From JAJDXW01 sp965223775 (lineage in GTDB: Bacteria; Pseudomonadota; Gammaproteobacteria; HK1): a stretch of DNA of 64,000 nt. Below are positions 1 through 8,529 of this stretch, piece after piece. The notes under the pieces are model-generated. The model made no database searches. It saw nothing but the letters and a program-made list of their open reading frames with translations, and was not told the origin of the DNA. The stretch covers positions 3,782,001 through 3,846,000 of the forward strand of contig OZ245021.1 in the NCBI GenBank assembly GCA_965223775.1, given 5' to 3'. Every line of letters begins with the position of its first letter. The first letter of the stretch is position 1. Made by a program: the position numbers and the translations under genes.

Positions 1-170
1 GGACAGGCGCCGCCGATTGGGCGTCGAGCATGGCGAACCTCCGGAACGGGGAGACGGGACGAGACGGCCGGGCGCGGGCCGGGGGGGCTCCCCCCGCTCC
101 ACACCGGGCTCGGACTCGGGACGCCCCGCCCCGCCTCCTCGCGGCGGGAGACGGGCCGGGGGAAGTGGCT
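1..170. other. Non-coding, very GC-rich start of window
   Basis: I see no convincing gene here. The stretch lies downstream of the small minus-strand gene ending at 171. A G-run facing a C-run around 81-95 could form a short hairpin, but the stem is low in complexity. Confidence 0.4.
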
Positions 171-446
171 TCAGGCGGTGGCGCCCGCCTTCGCGCGGCA
201 GGCCGCGAGCAGGCGCCCGTACTCGGCGGGGTCGATGTGGTCCGCGTTCACGAGGAACGCGAGCTGGTGGACGATGAGGCGCACCGCGGGATCGGTGCCC
301 TGATGGCCGCCCTCGGCGATGATCTGCCGGAAGGCGTGGCTCAAGGTCAGGGTGATCCCGGACGGATTGCAGGCCCCGGTCTCGACGATGGCGAGCGCGT
401 CGCGGTGGCGGTCGAAGCCTTGGGGCAGGGAATCGAGAATGCTCAT
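171..446 (-). CDS. Small conserved-looking protein partnered with the ParB-like gene
   Basis: A 91-residue protein of unknown function with normal composition (acidic and aliphatic residues, few Arg runs), unlike the shadow frames around it. It begins MSILDSLPQGFDRHRD and has no signal peptide or membrane segment. Its ATG (444-446) overlaps the TGA that ends the frame-restored ParB-like gene (443-445) in a classic ATGA junction, so the two were very probably co-translated. I recognise no domain. A role next to ParB in island maintenance is inferred from position only. Confidence 0.7.
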   Translation of the reverse strand: MSILDSLPQGFDRHRDALAIVETGACNPSGITLTLSHAFRQIIAEGGHQGTDPAVRLIVHQLAFLVNADHIDPAEYGRLLAACRAKAGATA

Positions 447-2684
447 CGCGACCCCCTCCTCGCCCGGGCGACCAGGCGCTCGATGTCATCGCGCTCGACG
501 GCGCAACACCTGCCCCAGGCGCGAAGGTTCGCCTCGACGTCGGACCAGGCGCCCAGCAGCGCGTCGTGGAACGGGGCGGCGGTGGTCGCGACGAACACGC
601 ATCCGCCGCTCACCGCCGCGCCGGTGACGGCGGGCCCGGAACCCGGGCGGGGTCCAGGCGAACGCGGCGGCGCGGCCCTCCGGCGTCACGTCGCCGGGCG
701 CCTCGACCCGGGGGTCGAACGCGGCTTCCATCGCCTCGGCGAGCTCGGCCTTGCGGAGCTTCGACCGGGCCGCGGCCCAGGCGTCGCCGAGCGTCGCGCG
801 GGCGACGTCGAGGATCCGCGCCTTCGGAATGCGCATCCACACGAGTGCCGCGCTCCACACCGGCTTCAGGTTCGCCCCCACCACCTTCGCGAAGTCGAAG
901 TCGAGCCGCGCGACGGTGGCCTCGACCTCGGGCCGGGCCGAGGGCTCGAAGGCGAGCTGGGGCTTGAGCGTGCGCGCAATGCACGAGGCGAAGAGGCTGC
1001 GCTTCTTGCGCTCGGGGAGCGCCCGCATGAGCGCGAACCCCTCCGCCGGCGGGCACTGCAGCCAGTCGAGCGCCTGGACGCCGCGGTCGACGACGAGCAG
1101 CTTCTCGCCGACGTTGACCGCGGCGAACTCCGCGTCGTCGGAGCGAACGGACGGGCGGTCGCGCGTCACCCGCACCGCAATGTCGAGGGCGTCGTCGTGG
1201 TAGCCGCGTTCGAAGACGGCGCGGGCGAGCTGGAAGAGAGCCAAGTCGAAGGCGGCCTCGAAGTCGCAGGCGAGCTCGGCCTTGACGATGGCGGTGCGAA
1301 GGCAGCGCAAATCGTCGGCCAGGCCGATGCCGACCCCGACCTCCTTGCGCGCCACCGCCTCCGGGTCCGGGGGCCGCGCCGGGCCTTGAGCGAGCGCGGG
1401 CGGGTCCATGTGCGGCGGCGCGTATCCGTTCGCGGGCGCCACGCCGTCCGAGGTCTTCGCCGCCGTGCCGTCGTCCGACTCGGCGGCGCCGTCCGCGGCG
1501 TTCGCCTCCGCCCGGTCCTCGGGGCGCACGAGCCCCTGGACGACGCCGAGCGCCCCGTCCTCGCCGATGGTGACGATGCACCCGGCGATGGCCCGGTCCT
1601 CGCGCCGGAAGACCGCGCGGCGCTCGATGGCGACGTGGATGGCCTCGATGCGCGCCTCGGCGGCCTCGGCCTCGGCGGCGATGGCCTCGGTCCACTCGTC
1701 GTCGTCGAGCTGGTCGAGCTCGGCGAGGCGCTCGGTGAGCGTCTCGAGCTCCGCGGTCTCCGCGTCGGTCTCCTCGCAGGGCTCCGGGTGCACCCGCCAG
1801 TAGCGCGCCGTGGTCGCCCAGTCGACCTCGAGGTGGACCTCGGCCCACGCCCAGCGGGTGCGAAGCTCCTCCGCCGCGGCCTCGAGCCGCTGCATCGCGA
1901 GCCCTCGCAGAATCTCGGGGTCGTCGAGCCACACCCCGGACTCGTCGTCGTCCGCGAAGAGGTCGCGGGTGACCGGGCCTCCGGCCGCCTGGTAAGTCTC
2001 GACATCGACGTAGCGGGCGATGGCCGCATCCGCCGGCACGCGGCCTTCGGTGAGGCGGCGCTTGACCTGCCGGGCGTTCGGGCGGTAGCCCTGGACCTTG
2101 AGCTCCTCCCACACCGCCCTCTGGCGGGCGGGGTCGGTGGTGACGGTGAACGCCATCAGGGTGGCGAGGTCCATCTCGTCCGCGCGGTACGCGTCGAGGA
2201 GCTCGGGCGCGGCGTGCCCGAGGCGCAGGCGTTGCGCGACGGTGTGCTCGGAGACGCCGAAGCGCGCGGCGATGGCCGCCGCGGTCTCGCCCTCGTCGGC
2301 GAGCGCGCGGAACGCCACCACCTGGTCGGCGGGGTGCATCGCGGCACGCACCACGTTCTCGACGAGCGAGAGCTCGCGCGCGGCCTCCGCGTCGGGCTGG
2401 ATGCGGCAGGGCACCGGGTGGTCGGGACCGAGCACGCCGGCGGCGGCGAGCGCCTTCGCCTGGGCGAAGCGACGGCCGCCGGCGACCACCGCGAAGCGGC
2501 CTTGCGAGCCGGGGCGCACGACGAGGTTCTCGATGATGCCGTGGGCGGCGATTGACGCCTTGAGCTCGGCATCGGCCGCGGCGCCCGCGGGCGTCGCGCG
2601 CACGTTCTCGGGCGCGAGCTCGAGGAGCTTGAGCGGCACGTGCCGGAAGTCCGCCTGGGCGGGGGACGGTTGGGGGGCTTGCAT
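443..2684 (-). CDS. ParB/RepB/Spo0J-like nuclease-domain protein, frameshifted near the C-terminus
   Basis: Residues 10-110 form a ParB N-terminal domain (VRPGSQGRFAVVAGGRRFAQ, then ARELSLVENVVRAAMHPADQ, the box that binds CTP in true ParBs). A helix-turn-helix follows (AAIAARFGVSEHTVAQRLRL). The remaining 500 residues are an acidic, island-type extension without a domain I know. The start has a strong AAGGAGG Shine-Dalgarno. The open frame runs to 486, but its last 55 residues turn Arg-rich. Shifting by +1 within the GC run at about 630-650 gives a sensible tail (AAVSGGCVFVATTAAPFHDA) that stops at 443, overlapping the next gene's ATG. The break is therefore a real frameshift mutation or a sequencing error in a GC run. 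ParB proteins of this layout are typical of plasmids and integrative elements. No ParA is visible. Confidence 0.8.
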
Positions 2685-2823
2685 GGAGGGCCTCCTTGGG
2701 AAGTCGGTGAGGGAAGACGGAGGCGCGCAGGTCCACTCGCTCGGGACCCCGCCCGCCTTCGCCCCCGGCCCCCGGCCGGCCTCGCCCTCCCGGCGGTGCG
2801 GGGCACGACGGCGGGGCGTGAGC

Positions 2824-3804
2824 TCAGTCGGTGCAGAGACAGTCGATGGACTCCGAGGCGAACACCCCGGGGTCGAAGAGGTCGGGCGCGGTGAGCGCCT
2901 CGACGCGAAGCTCGTGGTAGGTCTCGCCGAGCCGGAAGCGCTTCATGCTCTCGCACGCGCGCCCGTCCGGGCCGGTGCGGTTCGCGACCGCGGCCTCCTG
3001 CGCAATCCACCACTCGGCGAGCGCCGGGTTCTCGCGGATGAGGTGCAGGAGCTTCCCCCGGCCCTTGAGGAAGCAGAGCGTGCAGTTCCCCGCGTAGCCC
3101 GGGATCCCGAGGTCGAAGGGCTGGGCCTTCCACCACGAGAGCACGTCCGACTCGATGACGCCCGCGTCGGCGAGCGGCAGCGCCGCGTGCGCCCCGGTGC
3201 GGCTTCCGCAGTCCTCGGCGCGCATCCGCCACACCCGCCGCGGCTCGTCCGCGCGAAGCCCCACCACCGAGTGCCAGCGCTTGAGGCCGAGGCGATGGCG
3301 CGCGTACGCCTCGATGCGGTCGCGCTTGAGGAACCCGGTGCAGAAGCGGATGTTGACGCTGGGCACGAAGCCCTTGCGCGCGATGACCGCGGCGAAGGGC
3401 TCGCCGTCCCGGGAAGCGCTGCGGTAGTCCACCACGCGCGTGCGGTGCCGCTGGCTCCAGTCGTACTCGAGCCACGCGACGTCGACCGACCAGGCCCGCG
3501 CGCAGGTGTCCACGAAGTCAAGCGTCTCGGGGCGCTCCATGCCGGTGTTGGCGAACACGACCGCCACGTCGCTCGGGAGCCGCCCGCCGTAGGCGTCGAG
3601 GATGTGCTTCAGCAGATACGCCGACGTCCGCCCCCCGCTGAAGCTCACCACCGCGGGGCGCGGCACGCGGTAGGGATTGCGGCCGGGCGGCCGGCGAAGG
3701 CGAGGCCGCCGGGCGGGGCGGCACGCCGGGCGGGCGCCGGGCGACGGCCCGCCGCGGGCCGGCGGCTCGGGGACGGTCGGGGACGAGAGGACGGAATCGG
3801 CCAT
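2824..3804 (-). CDS. PP-loop phosphoadenosine-phosphosulfate-reductase-like protein
   Basis: The protein carries the PP-loop SFSGGRTSAYLLKHIL about 45 residues from the start, binding ATP or a nucleotide in the adenine-nucleotide alpha-hydrolase fold. It also has VFANTGMERPETLDFV, a family feature, and paired cysteines late (YAGNCTLCFLKGRGK) that could bind a metal or Fe-S cluster. It lacks the classical ECGLH motif of assimilatory PAPS reductase, so sulfate assimilation is unlikely. Related proteins are common in phages and islands, some in DNA sulfur-modification or defence loci. I chose the ATG at 3804 because GGAGGAG lies 9 bases upstream; an ATG at 3831 is also in frame. The first 40 residues are Pro/Arg/Ala rich and probably disordered. 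Confidence 0.75.
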   Translation of the reverse strand: MADSVLSSPTVPEPPARGGPSPGARPACRPARRPRLRRPPGRNPYRVPRPAVVSFSGGRTSAYLLKHILDAYGGRLPSDVAVVFANTGMERPETLDFVDTCARAWSVDVAWLEYDWSQRHRTRVVDYRSASRDGEPFAAVIARKGFVPSVNIRFCTGFLKRDRIEAYARHRLGLKRWHSVVGLRADEPRRVWRMRAEDCGSRTGAHAALPLADAGVIESDVLSWWKAQPFDLGIPGYAGNCTLCFLKGRGKLLHLIRENPALAEWWIAQEAAVANRTGPDGRACESMKRFRLGETYHELRVEALTAPDLFDPGVFASESIDCLCTD

Positions 3805-4183
3805 GGTGCGGGCTCCTCCGGGTGGGTGCACGGCACCCGCGCGCCACTCGGGGGAGCGGCGCCGGGTCGGGAGACGTGCGAAGAGGGGGAATGCCCCCCG
3901 GGCGGGGGACGGTGGCGGGCCCGGGGCGCTCCCTCCCTGGAACGTCCCGGACTCGACCGCCCCCCGCCACGCTCCGGCTCCGGGCGGCGTCCGGGCCGAA
4001 GCCGGGGTGTCGGAGTCCCGCGCGGGCGCGCGCAGCCGATGGAAGTCGAGTGGGGGAGCGGCCGCCGGACGGCGGCTCGGAGGCGCCGGCTATGCCGGCG
4101 CGCGGTGCGCCTGCGGGAGCGCGGGAGCTGCGCCCGCCAGGGAGAGGCGGTGCTTGTCCGTCAGCGGCCGGCGGGGGTCGGGC
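3805..4183. other. 380-bp spacer with a perfect GC hairpin
   Basis: No gene is supported here. The notable feature is the perfect hairpin at 4083-4101, listed separately. Confidence 0.5.
4083..4101. terminator. Hairpin downstream of the 4184-5101 gene
   Basis: GCGCCGGC and GCCGGCGC form a perfect 8-bp stem with a TAT loop, 83 bases past the minus-strand stop codon. There is no T-tract, so intrinsic termination is uncertain; 3'-end stabilisation is equally possible. Confidence 0.4.
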
Positions 4184-5101
4184 TCAGGCGGAATCGCGAC
4201 TCGGCGCCGCCCGCCAGGCGGCCGGCACCGGAACGTGCGTGCGCTCGTCGAGGTCGTACTCGATGCGCTTCACGCGGATCGGCTCGGTCGGGCCGACCCG
4301 CCACCGGTCGCTCGTCCGCGCATTGGCGACCCCGTTCGCCGCGACGTCGGCGAGCCGGCCGCGGAGTCCCTCCTCGGCGATCACCACCGAGCGATCGGGA
4401 GGGCACACGAGCTCGACGAGGTAGACGGTTCGAAGCCGCAAGTCGGGCGGCACCATCCGCTCCTCGCCGTCTTCGCGGATCCACCGCACGTAGCGGAACA
4501 CGGGGCCCTCGTCGACTGGCGTCCAGCCGCGCTCGTCGCCCGCGTCCGCCATCGCCTTCGCCTGGCGCACCCGTCCCGGCAGGTCCGCGAACGGGACGCG
4601 GCGCTCGACGTAGTGCGCCTCGGCGAGGCACGCCTCGACGCAGGCCCCGGCGCCGGAGAGCGGCGGCGCCGCGTCCCACGGCTGCTCGTCGTCGTCGCCG
4701 CGCACCGCCTCGCCGTGCTCGCGCCAGGCGTATTCGATGGACTCGAACGGTTCGCCGGTGTCGCCGAGAAGGAGCTCGTGCGCGAAGACCTCCCCAATGC
4801 GCGCCTTCGCGCCCGGCCGCCGCCCGTGCCGGTCCTCGTCGACGAGCGCGCGGAGGCGGCTCTTGATGCACACGTCGCCCTCGAGCTCGACGACGTGCTC
4901 GACGTGGCGAAGCGCCCGCAGGACGAGGAGGTCCGCGGGCCGGTCGATCCAGGCGCCTTCGGCGATCGCGGCGCGCCAGCCGGCGACGCCGCGCTCGACG
5001 GCCGCGCGGCCCCCGCCCTCGAGCCAGTCGATCGCATCCTCGCCGTGCGCCTCGATGAGGGCGTCGGCGATGGCGTGGATGAGGTGGGTGTTCGCGTTCA
5101 T
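4184..5101 (-). CDS. Accessory-island protein of unknown function
   Basis: A 305-residue soluble acidic protein (MNANTHLIHAIADALIEAHG) with no signal peptide or membrane helix. I chose the ATG at 5101 because GGGAG lies just upstream and residues before it are Arg/Gly-rich non-coding-like sequence. No domain is recognised. Visible features are repeated acidic patches and a Tyr/Val-rich segment near the C-terminus (RTVYLVELVCPP). Its first residues resemble those of the neighbouring broken gene ending at 6912 (MNADQHLIEIL), suggesting a shared small N-terminal module or distant paralogy. The neighbours (ParB-like, PP-loop, NADAR) mark it as island cargo. Confidence 0.6.
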   Translation of the reverse strand: MNANTHLIHAIADALIEAHGEDAIDWLEGGGRAAVERGVAGWRAAIAEGAWIDRPADLLVLRALRHVEHVVELEGDVCIKSRLRALVDEDRHGRRPGAKARIGEVFAHELLLGDTGEPFESIEYAWREHGEAVRGDDDEQPWDAAPPLSGAGACVEACLAEAHYVERRVPFADLPGRVRQAKAMADAGDERGWTPVDEGPVFRYVRWIREDGEERMVPPDLRLRTVYLVELVCPPDRSVVIAEEGLRGRLADVAANGVANARTSDRWRVGPTEPIRVKRIEYDLDERTHVPVPAAWRAAPSRDSA

Positions 5102-5181
5102 GTCGTGCTCCCGTGTGAAAACGCCGCTCCGGCGCGTCCCGGCCGCTCTCTCCGGGCCCGCTCCGGCGCGCGCCTTCCCCC

Positions 5182-5217
5182 CGCTCTCCCCGGCTCCGGA
5201 GGCCGGCGGGGAGAGCG
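5182..5217. terminator. Strong GC hairpin between two minus-strand island genes
   Basis: CGCTCTCCCC (5182-5191) pairs perfectly with GGGGAGAGCG (5208-5217) around a GC-rich inner loop. It lies 86 bases past the stop of the 5303-5773 gene and upstream of the next gene's start, where a 3'-end hairpin is expected. No T-run is seen. Confidence 0.45.
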
Positions 5218-5302
5218 TGCGCCGCAAAGAGCGCGGGGAGGCTCCGCGCCTTGCGGGCTTCGCCCGGCGCCGGCGCCCGTGCGCCCCCGGCCATCGCTCG
5301 CA

Positions 5303-5773
5303 TCACACGCTCGCGCCGCGCTCGACGACGTGCACGCGCGCGAGATCGATGACGCGGAGCTCCGTATCGAGGAGCCCGCGGGCGGGCTCGGTGCGCGCCG
5401 TCTCGCGCGCCACCCCGATTCCTGCGAGGAGTCGCTCCTCCGCCTGCCAGTCCGCGGCGTGCGACCGGCCGCGGCTCGGGCTCGCGAGCCAGCCGAGGAA
5501 GCGCCCGGCGAGCCACACCGCCACCTCGGCGCGGCGCTCGGCCCGCCGCCACTTGACCGCGCCGAACGACGGCCGCGACGCGGCCCGCGGCAGCGCCCGG
5601 CCGGTCGCGGCCTCGTACCGGCGAACGGCCTCGGCGAAGTCCGCGCCCGGGCCGGCGCCGCGCCACGGGACCTCCCGGCCGGCAAGATGCAGAAAGGCGT
5701 CGAGCCTGCTGCCGGGCTCGCGGTCGATGAGCAGGCGCGCGGCGTGCGCGGTGGCACCGTCGTCATGGAACAT
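5303..5773 (-). CDS. Hypothetical island protein
   Basis: A 156-residue soluble protein beginning MFHDDGATAHAARLLIDREP. It is rich in Ala, Arg and Glu, with amphipathic helical stretches (FAEAVRRYEAATGRALPRAA; AEVAVWLAGRFLGWLASPSR). No domain, signal peptide or membrane segment is evident. It is flanked by strong hairpins on both sides, suggesting a transcript separate from the NADAR gene upstream. Support is its plausible composition and orientation matching the flanking genes. Confidence 0.5.
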   Translation of the reverse strand: MFHDDGATAHAARLLIDREPGSRLDAFLHLAGREVPWRGAGPGADFAEAVRRYEAATGRALPRAASRPSFGAVKWRRAERRAEVAVWLAGRFLGWLASPSRGRSHAADWQAEERLLAGIGVARETARTEPARGLLDTELRVIDLARVHVVERGASV

Positions 5774-5884
5774 GGTCGATTCCTCGGAAGTTGTGGGGAC
5801 GCCGGCCGTGGCCGGCAGGGTTCGGGCGGGGCCGAGCGCGACGGGGAAGGACCCGTGGCCGGGACCCGCCGCGCCGCCGGGTCG

Positions 5885-5932
5885 CCCCCCCCCCCCCCGC
5901 GCTCGTGCCGCCGCAGCGGCGAGCGCGGGGGG
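5885..5932. terminator. C14 homopolymer joined to a 13-bp perfect hairpin
   Basis: CCCCCCGCGCTCG (5893-5905) pairs perfectly with CGAGCGCGGGGGG (5920-5932), with an inner CCGC/GCGG stem. The left arm merges into a run of 14 C (5885-5898). It lies 30 bases past the NADAR stop codon on the transcript, consistent with a strong 3' structure. The run is also prone to length variation. Confidence 0.5.
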
Positions 5933-5962
5933 AGTGCGAAGGCGACGAGCGAGCCCCGGCGC

Positions 5963-6538
5963 TCAAGCGGCCGCCCGGGCGGCGTCGAACCGGCCGGCGG
6001 CGCCGGCGAGGAAGCCGACACGGATCCGTCCCGTCCAGGCGGCGGAGCCGGCCGCGGGGTCGTTCTCGCGGAGTTGGTGGCGAAGCTCCATCCACAGCCG
6101 CCCGAGCACGTTCCGGCCCTCGTAGCGGTCCGCCACCGGCCGCGCGCCCCACCAGGGGTCGCGGGTTGAGACCTCGACGATCGGGCGCTCGCCGGTTGCG
6201 GCCAGCACCGCATCGATCCCGGCCCGGTCCGCCTCGCGCTTCATCCGAAGCACCCAGCGCATGACGTCGACGCGCTGCGCGTTCCAGCCGGGATCGATGC
6301 CGAGACCGGGCGTTCGGCCGATGGCGGCCGCGGCCTTCGGCATCGGCGCCTCGGCGATGCGCCGCTGGACGTCGGGGCGGGCGCCGAACTTCGCCGCCTG
6401 GTACAGGGCCTCGCTCGTAGCGAACCGGAAGGGGCCGGCCGCGATCGGCGCGGCGAGGGGATGGAAGTTGCTGAGCTCGCCCCACGCCTCGCGCGTGTAG
6501 CGGAACCCGCAGGCGTGCTCTTTCGTATAGACGCGCAT
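5963..6538 (-). CDS. NADAR-family protein (YbiA/YbiX-type, ADP-ribose/NAD chemistry)
   Basis: A 191-residue member of the NADAR family, whose members act on ADP-ribose-like substrates: YbiA cleaves riboflavin-pathway intermediates and others remove ADP-ribose from guanine. The hallmarks are visible: ELSNFHPLAAPI near residue 20, SEALYQAAKFG near 45, STRDPWWGARP near 130 and NVLGRLWMELR near 150. The family is usually 150-180 residues, so this one is full length. The start has GGAGA 8 bases upstream. NADAR genes are frequent in phages and defence or conflict loci, fitting the island context. The exact substrate cannot be read from sequence. The broken upstream gene ends in or runs into this start. 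Confidence 0.85.
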   Translation of the reverse strand: MRVYTKEHACGFRYTREAWGELSNFHPLAAPIAAGPFRFATSEALYQAAKFGARPDVQRRIAEAPMPKAAAAIGRTPGLGIDPGWNAQRVDVMRWVLRMKREADRAGIDAVLAATGERPIVEVSTRDPWWGARPVADRYEGRNVLGRLWMELRHQLRENDPAAGSAAWTGRIRVGFLAGAAGRFDAARAAA

Positions 6539-6912
6539 GGGACTCTCCGTGGCGGTCGGGTGCGGTCGGGTCCGATGAGGACGGCAGAGGTCAGGACATC
6601 CCTAGCGAAGCGCTCCAACTCGGTGGGGACTCCGACGCCGGCAGCGATCAGGCCGACGTTGGTGCGCACAAGCTCCTTTCCGTCGTGCGTGGCCAGGAAG
6701 GGTTCGAGCATGAATCTGAGGGCGTCCACGAGCCTGTCGAAGCCCTCTGGTGGAATAACCGAGGCCATGATCCATCCACGCGACAAGGCCGGTATGGGGG
6801 AGTTCCAGGCGTTGCGGTAGTCTGTGCTGGTGATGCTTCGGGCTTCGCTTTCGTAGCGCGCATTCGGCACCAATCCGCCGAGAATCTCGATGAGGTGCTG
6901 ATCGGCGTTCAT
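6241..6912 (-). pseudogene. Unknown island gene whose 3' part runs out of frame into the NADAR gene
   Basis: The first 115 or so codons look like a real protein (MNADQHLIEILGGLVPNARY; later GFDRLVDALRFMLEPFLATH) with balanced composition and lower GC than its neighbours. From about codon 125 the frame becomes Arg/Ser rich and overlaps 298 bases of the NADAR gene in another phase. Such overlap is implausible, so the natural stop appears lost by a small indel or deletion just before the NADAR start. No domain is recognised. Confidence 0.45.
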
Positions 6913-7599
6913 GTGGCAGCCGCGACTCCTGGGCGCTGGTGGGCGATTGGGTGATTGTGGCTCAAGGGCGGGGCCGGGAGTGCCGCGCTACGCCGGATGC
7001 ACGACGGGAGCGGTTGCGGTCCACGACTTCGTCACCGTCACGCCCGGGAGTAACGCCGTAGCCCGGCGGACGCGGGCGTTCCGAGCGCATCGTTCCTGTC
7101 GTCCCTCTCTGGCGGCGCGGCCGGGCACGGGTGCGATCAGCGCCCAAAGGAATCCGGGCATCAAGAGAACGCGCCATCTTCGATCGAACGCAGGAAGGAG
7201 TCGAGGAAGGGTCTCCGGTTGTGGTGAAGGTCTCAGAAAACGCCAAGTCGCGTCATTCAAGACTTTCATCTTTGTGGTACGATTTGTGGTACGAGTGTTA
7301 TAAACTATTGTTTTTATTTATTTATTTGTGGACGCCGCCTCCACCATCTCACATTCTCGTACTGTCCGAATCGGGACCGAATCGGACGTATCTTATTGAT
7401 TATCCTAGAGTCGAATCAGACGGACGTCTGGGGGCATCTTCTCAACCCGTCCGGGGAATTCCCCTGTTTTCTCGTCCGCGCGTGGGAAAAAGCGTGGGTA
7501 GAACCTGCGCCGGATTCGGCGAATCCAAGCCAGTGTGCGCCACGAGAAAATCGAACTCGAACGCCCCATGAACGCTCAGCCGCACGGACAGTGCGACGC
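6913..7599. other. Gene-free, locally AT-rich spacer at the island edge
   Basis: No convincing coding sequence is seen. The stretch changes abruptly from GC-rich to AT-rich near 7255-7340, with a tandem repeat at 7265-7288. A short tRNA-T-arm-like stretch lies around 7545-7566 but does not fold. The position between the ParB/NADAR block and an integrase remnant suggests an attachment region. Confidence 0.45.
7265..7288 (+). repeat. Tandem TTTGTGGTACGA repeats, possible integrase arm sites
   Basis: Two adjacent copies of TTTGTGGTACGA lie in the AT-rich spacer about 310 bases from the integrase remnant. The core TTGTGGTACGA recurs at 37,215-37,227, inside the right end of the tRNA-Asp island. 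Recurrence next to two P4-type integrases suggests recombinase arm sites; this is inference. Confidence 0.4.
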
Positions 7600-7740
7600 T
7601 CAGTCCCCGGAGGGGAACGGCCGGCCCGTCACATGGCACCCCCACCGCTCCATCAGCTCCCGGCGCTCAGCGACCACCAGCGCCCGGTCGTAAGCGCCTT
7701 CGATGTCGTCTCCGACCTTGTGCGCCGTGCTCAGCTTCTT
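7600..7740 (-). pseudogene. C-terminal fragment of a P4-type tyrosine integrase
   Basis: The last 45 codons before the stop at 7600 read AHKVGDDIEGAYDRALVVAE then RRELMERWGCHVTG. This matches the end of P4-like integrases: the His box, the tyrosine in GAYDR and the RRxLMExW tail. The intact integrase at 33,158 ends in the same pattern (LAHSLGPVESAYARSD...RRRMLMEQW). Upstream codons do not continue the family, so the arm-binding and most of the catalytic domain are gone. Confidence 0.65.
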
Positions 7741-8052
7741 GGCACGCTGCGTGGCCTTCGTACGTTCGGTCGCCCACGTTCTGACGGCACCGGCATCGCG
7801 CTCGCCGCGATCAACGTTGGCCTGTTCGCATGGCTGCGCTCGGACATGCGACACGGACAGACCCGCCTTGAGGATTGCCTGCTCGCCCTCGTCAAGGCGC
7901 AGGCCCGCACCTCCGGACTCCTCGTAGGACTGGGTCTCACCGGACGGGCCTTGACCGCGGCCGGCGCCGGCGACTGAGCCGAGCCGGTCCGCCCCGCGCC
8001 ACGCGAGTGCACAAGCACCCATGTCGAAATAAGTCCCCAGGGCCTCTACACG

Positions 8053-8346
8053 GTGTCGGTGAACACGGCGTTCGCGGCACTTGCCACCACTAACCCGATG
8101 ACCGTGACCGGCAGCAAGGCCCAACCCGTCGCCGAGGACGGAGACGTCGTCGTCGCCCGCCTCAAGGACGAAGTGACCCTCAAGCGGTACGCCCGGAAGG
8201 ACGAGCGGCGCATTGAGCTTCACCCCGACCATCGGTCCATCCGAATCGACCTCGAGCTGGACCCCTTCGAGGTTGCCGGCGTCGAGGTCGGGGCGCTCAT
8301 TGGCGACGGCTTCAACCGGCCGGGCTACGAGGACTCGCCGGCGTAG
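8053..8346 (+). pseudogene. LexA-like (S24) C-terminal fragment lacking the catalytic serine
   Basis: The frame contains PVAEDGDVVVARLKDEVTLK, matching the LexA/S24 protease core around the catalytic lysine (EVTLKRY), then VAGVEVGALIGDGFNRPGYE at the C-terminus. The DNA-binding domain is absent. The segment that should hold the catalytic serine (a GDSM-type motif) is missing: VTG runs straight into SKAQPVAEDGD, as if about 20 codons were deleted. It should therefore be inactive. A second copy of the same C-terminus lies at 9862-9921, beyond hipA. Confidence 0.6.
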
Positions 8347-8420
8347 CCGCGACAGGAGCCACACTCGACAGCTACCCGCCCGGCCAGCCGCGGTTTACGA
8401 TACGCTTGACGCGCCAGCCA

Positions 8421-8441
8421 GGATGGCGGCACACGCCATCC
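8421..8441. promoter_or_regulatory. Inverted repeat upstream of hipA
   Basis: GGATGGC and GCCATCC flank a 7-base loop about 90 bases before the hipA start. It could be an operator for an autoregulatory repressor or a small hairpin. HipB operators contain spaced TATCC/GGATA half-sites, which this only loosely resembles. Confidence 0.3.
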
Positions 8442-8529
8442 GCACCGTCCGGTCGAATCGCAGCCAGTACTACCGTCGTCGCAGCCGTTTCCAAATTTGA
8501 CAAACGCATCCCACGACAGGAGTCACGCG

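Noticed and set aside
30..2555. An 841-codon plus-strand open frame antisense to the ParB-like gene
   Set aside because: Arg/Gly/Val-rich shadow frame produced by high GC; no motif or ribosome-binding site, and it is opposite a clear ParB domain.
7537..7570. tRNA-like 3' end (TCGAACTCGAACG) near the integrase remnant
   Set aside because: T-arm stems do not pair and no acceptor partner is found; at most a decayed att site.
7396..7977. A plus-strand 193-codon frame across the spacer and integrase scrap
   Set aside because: It has no consistent composition, and its segment CAPRENRTRTP is typical of frames crossing tRNA-like attachment sequence.
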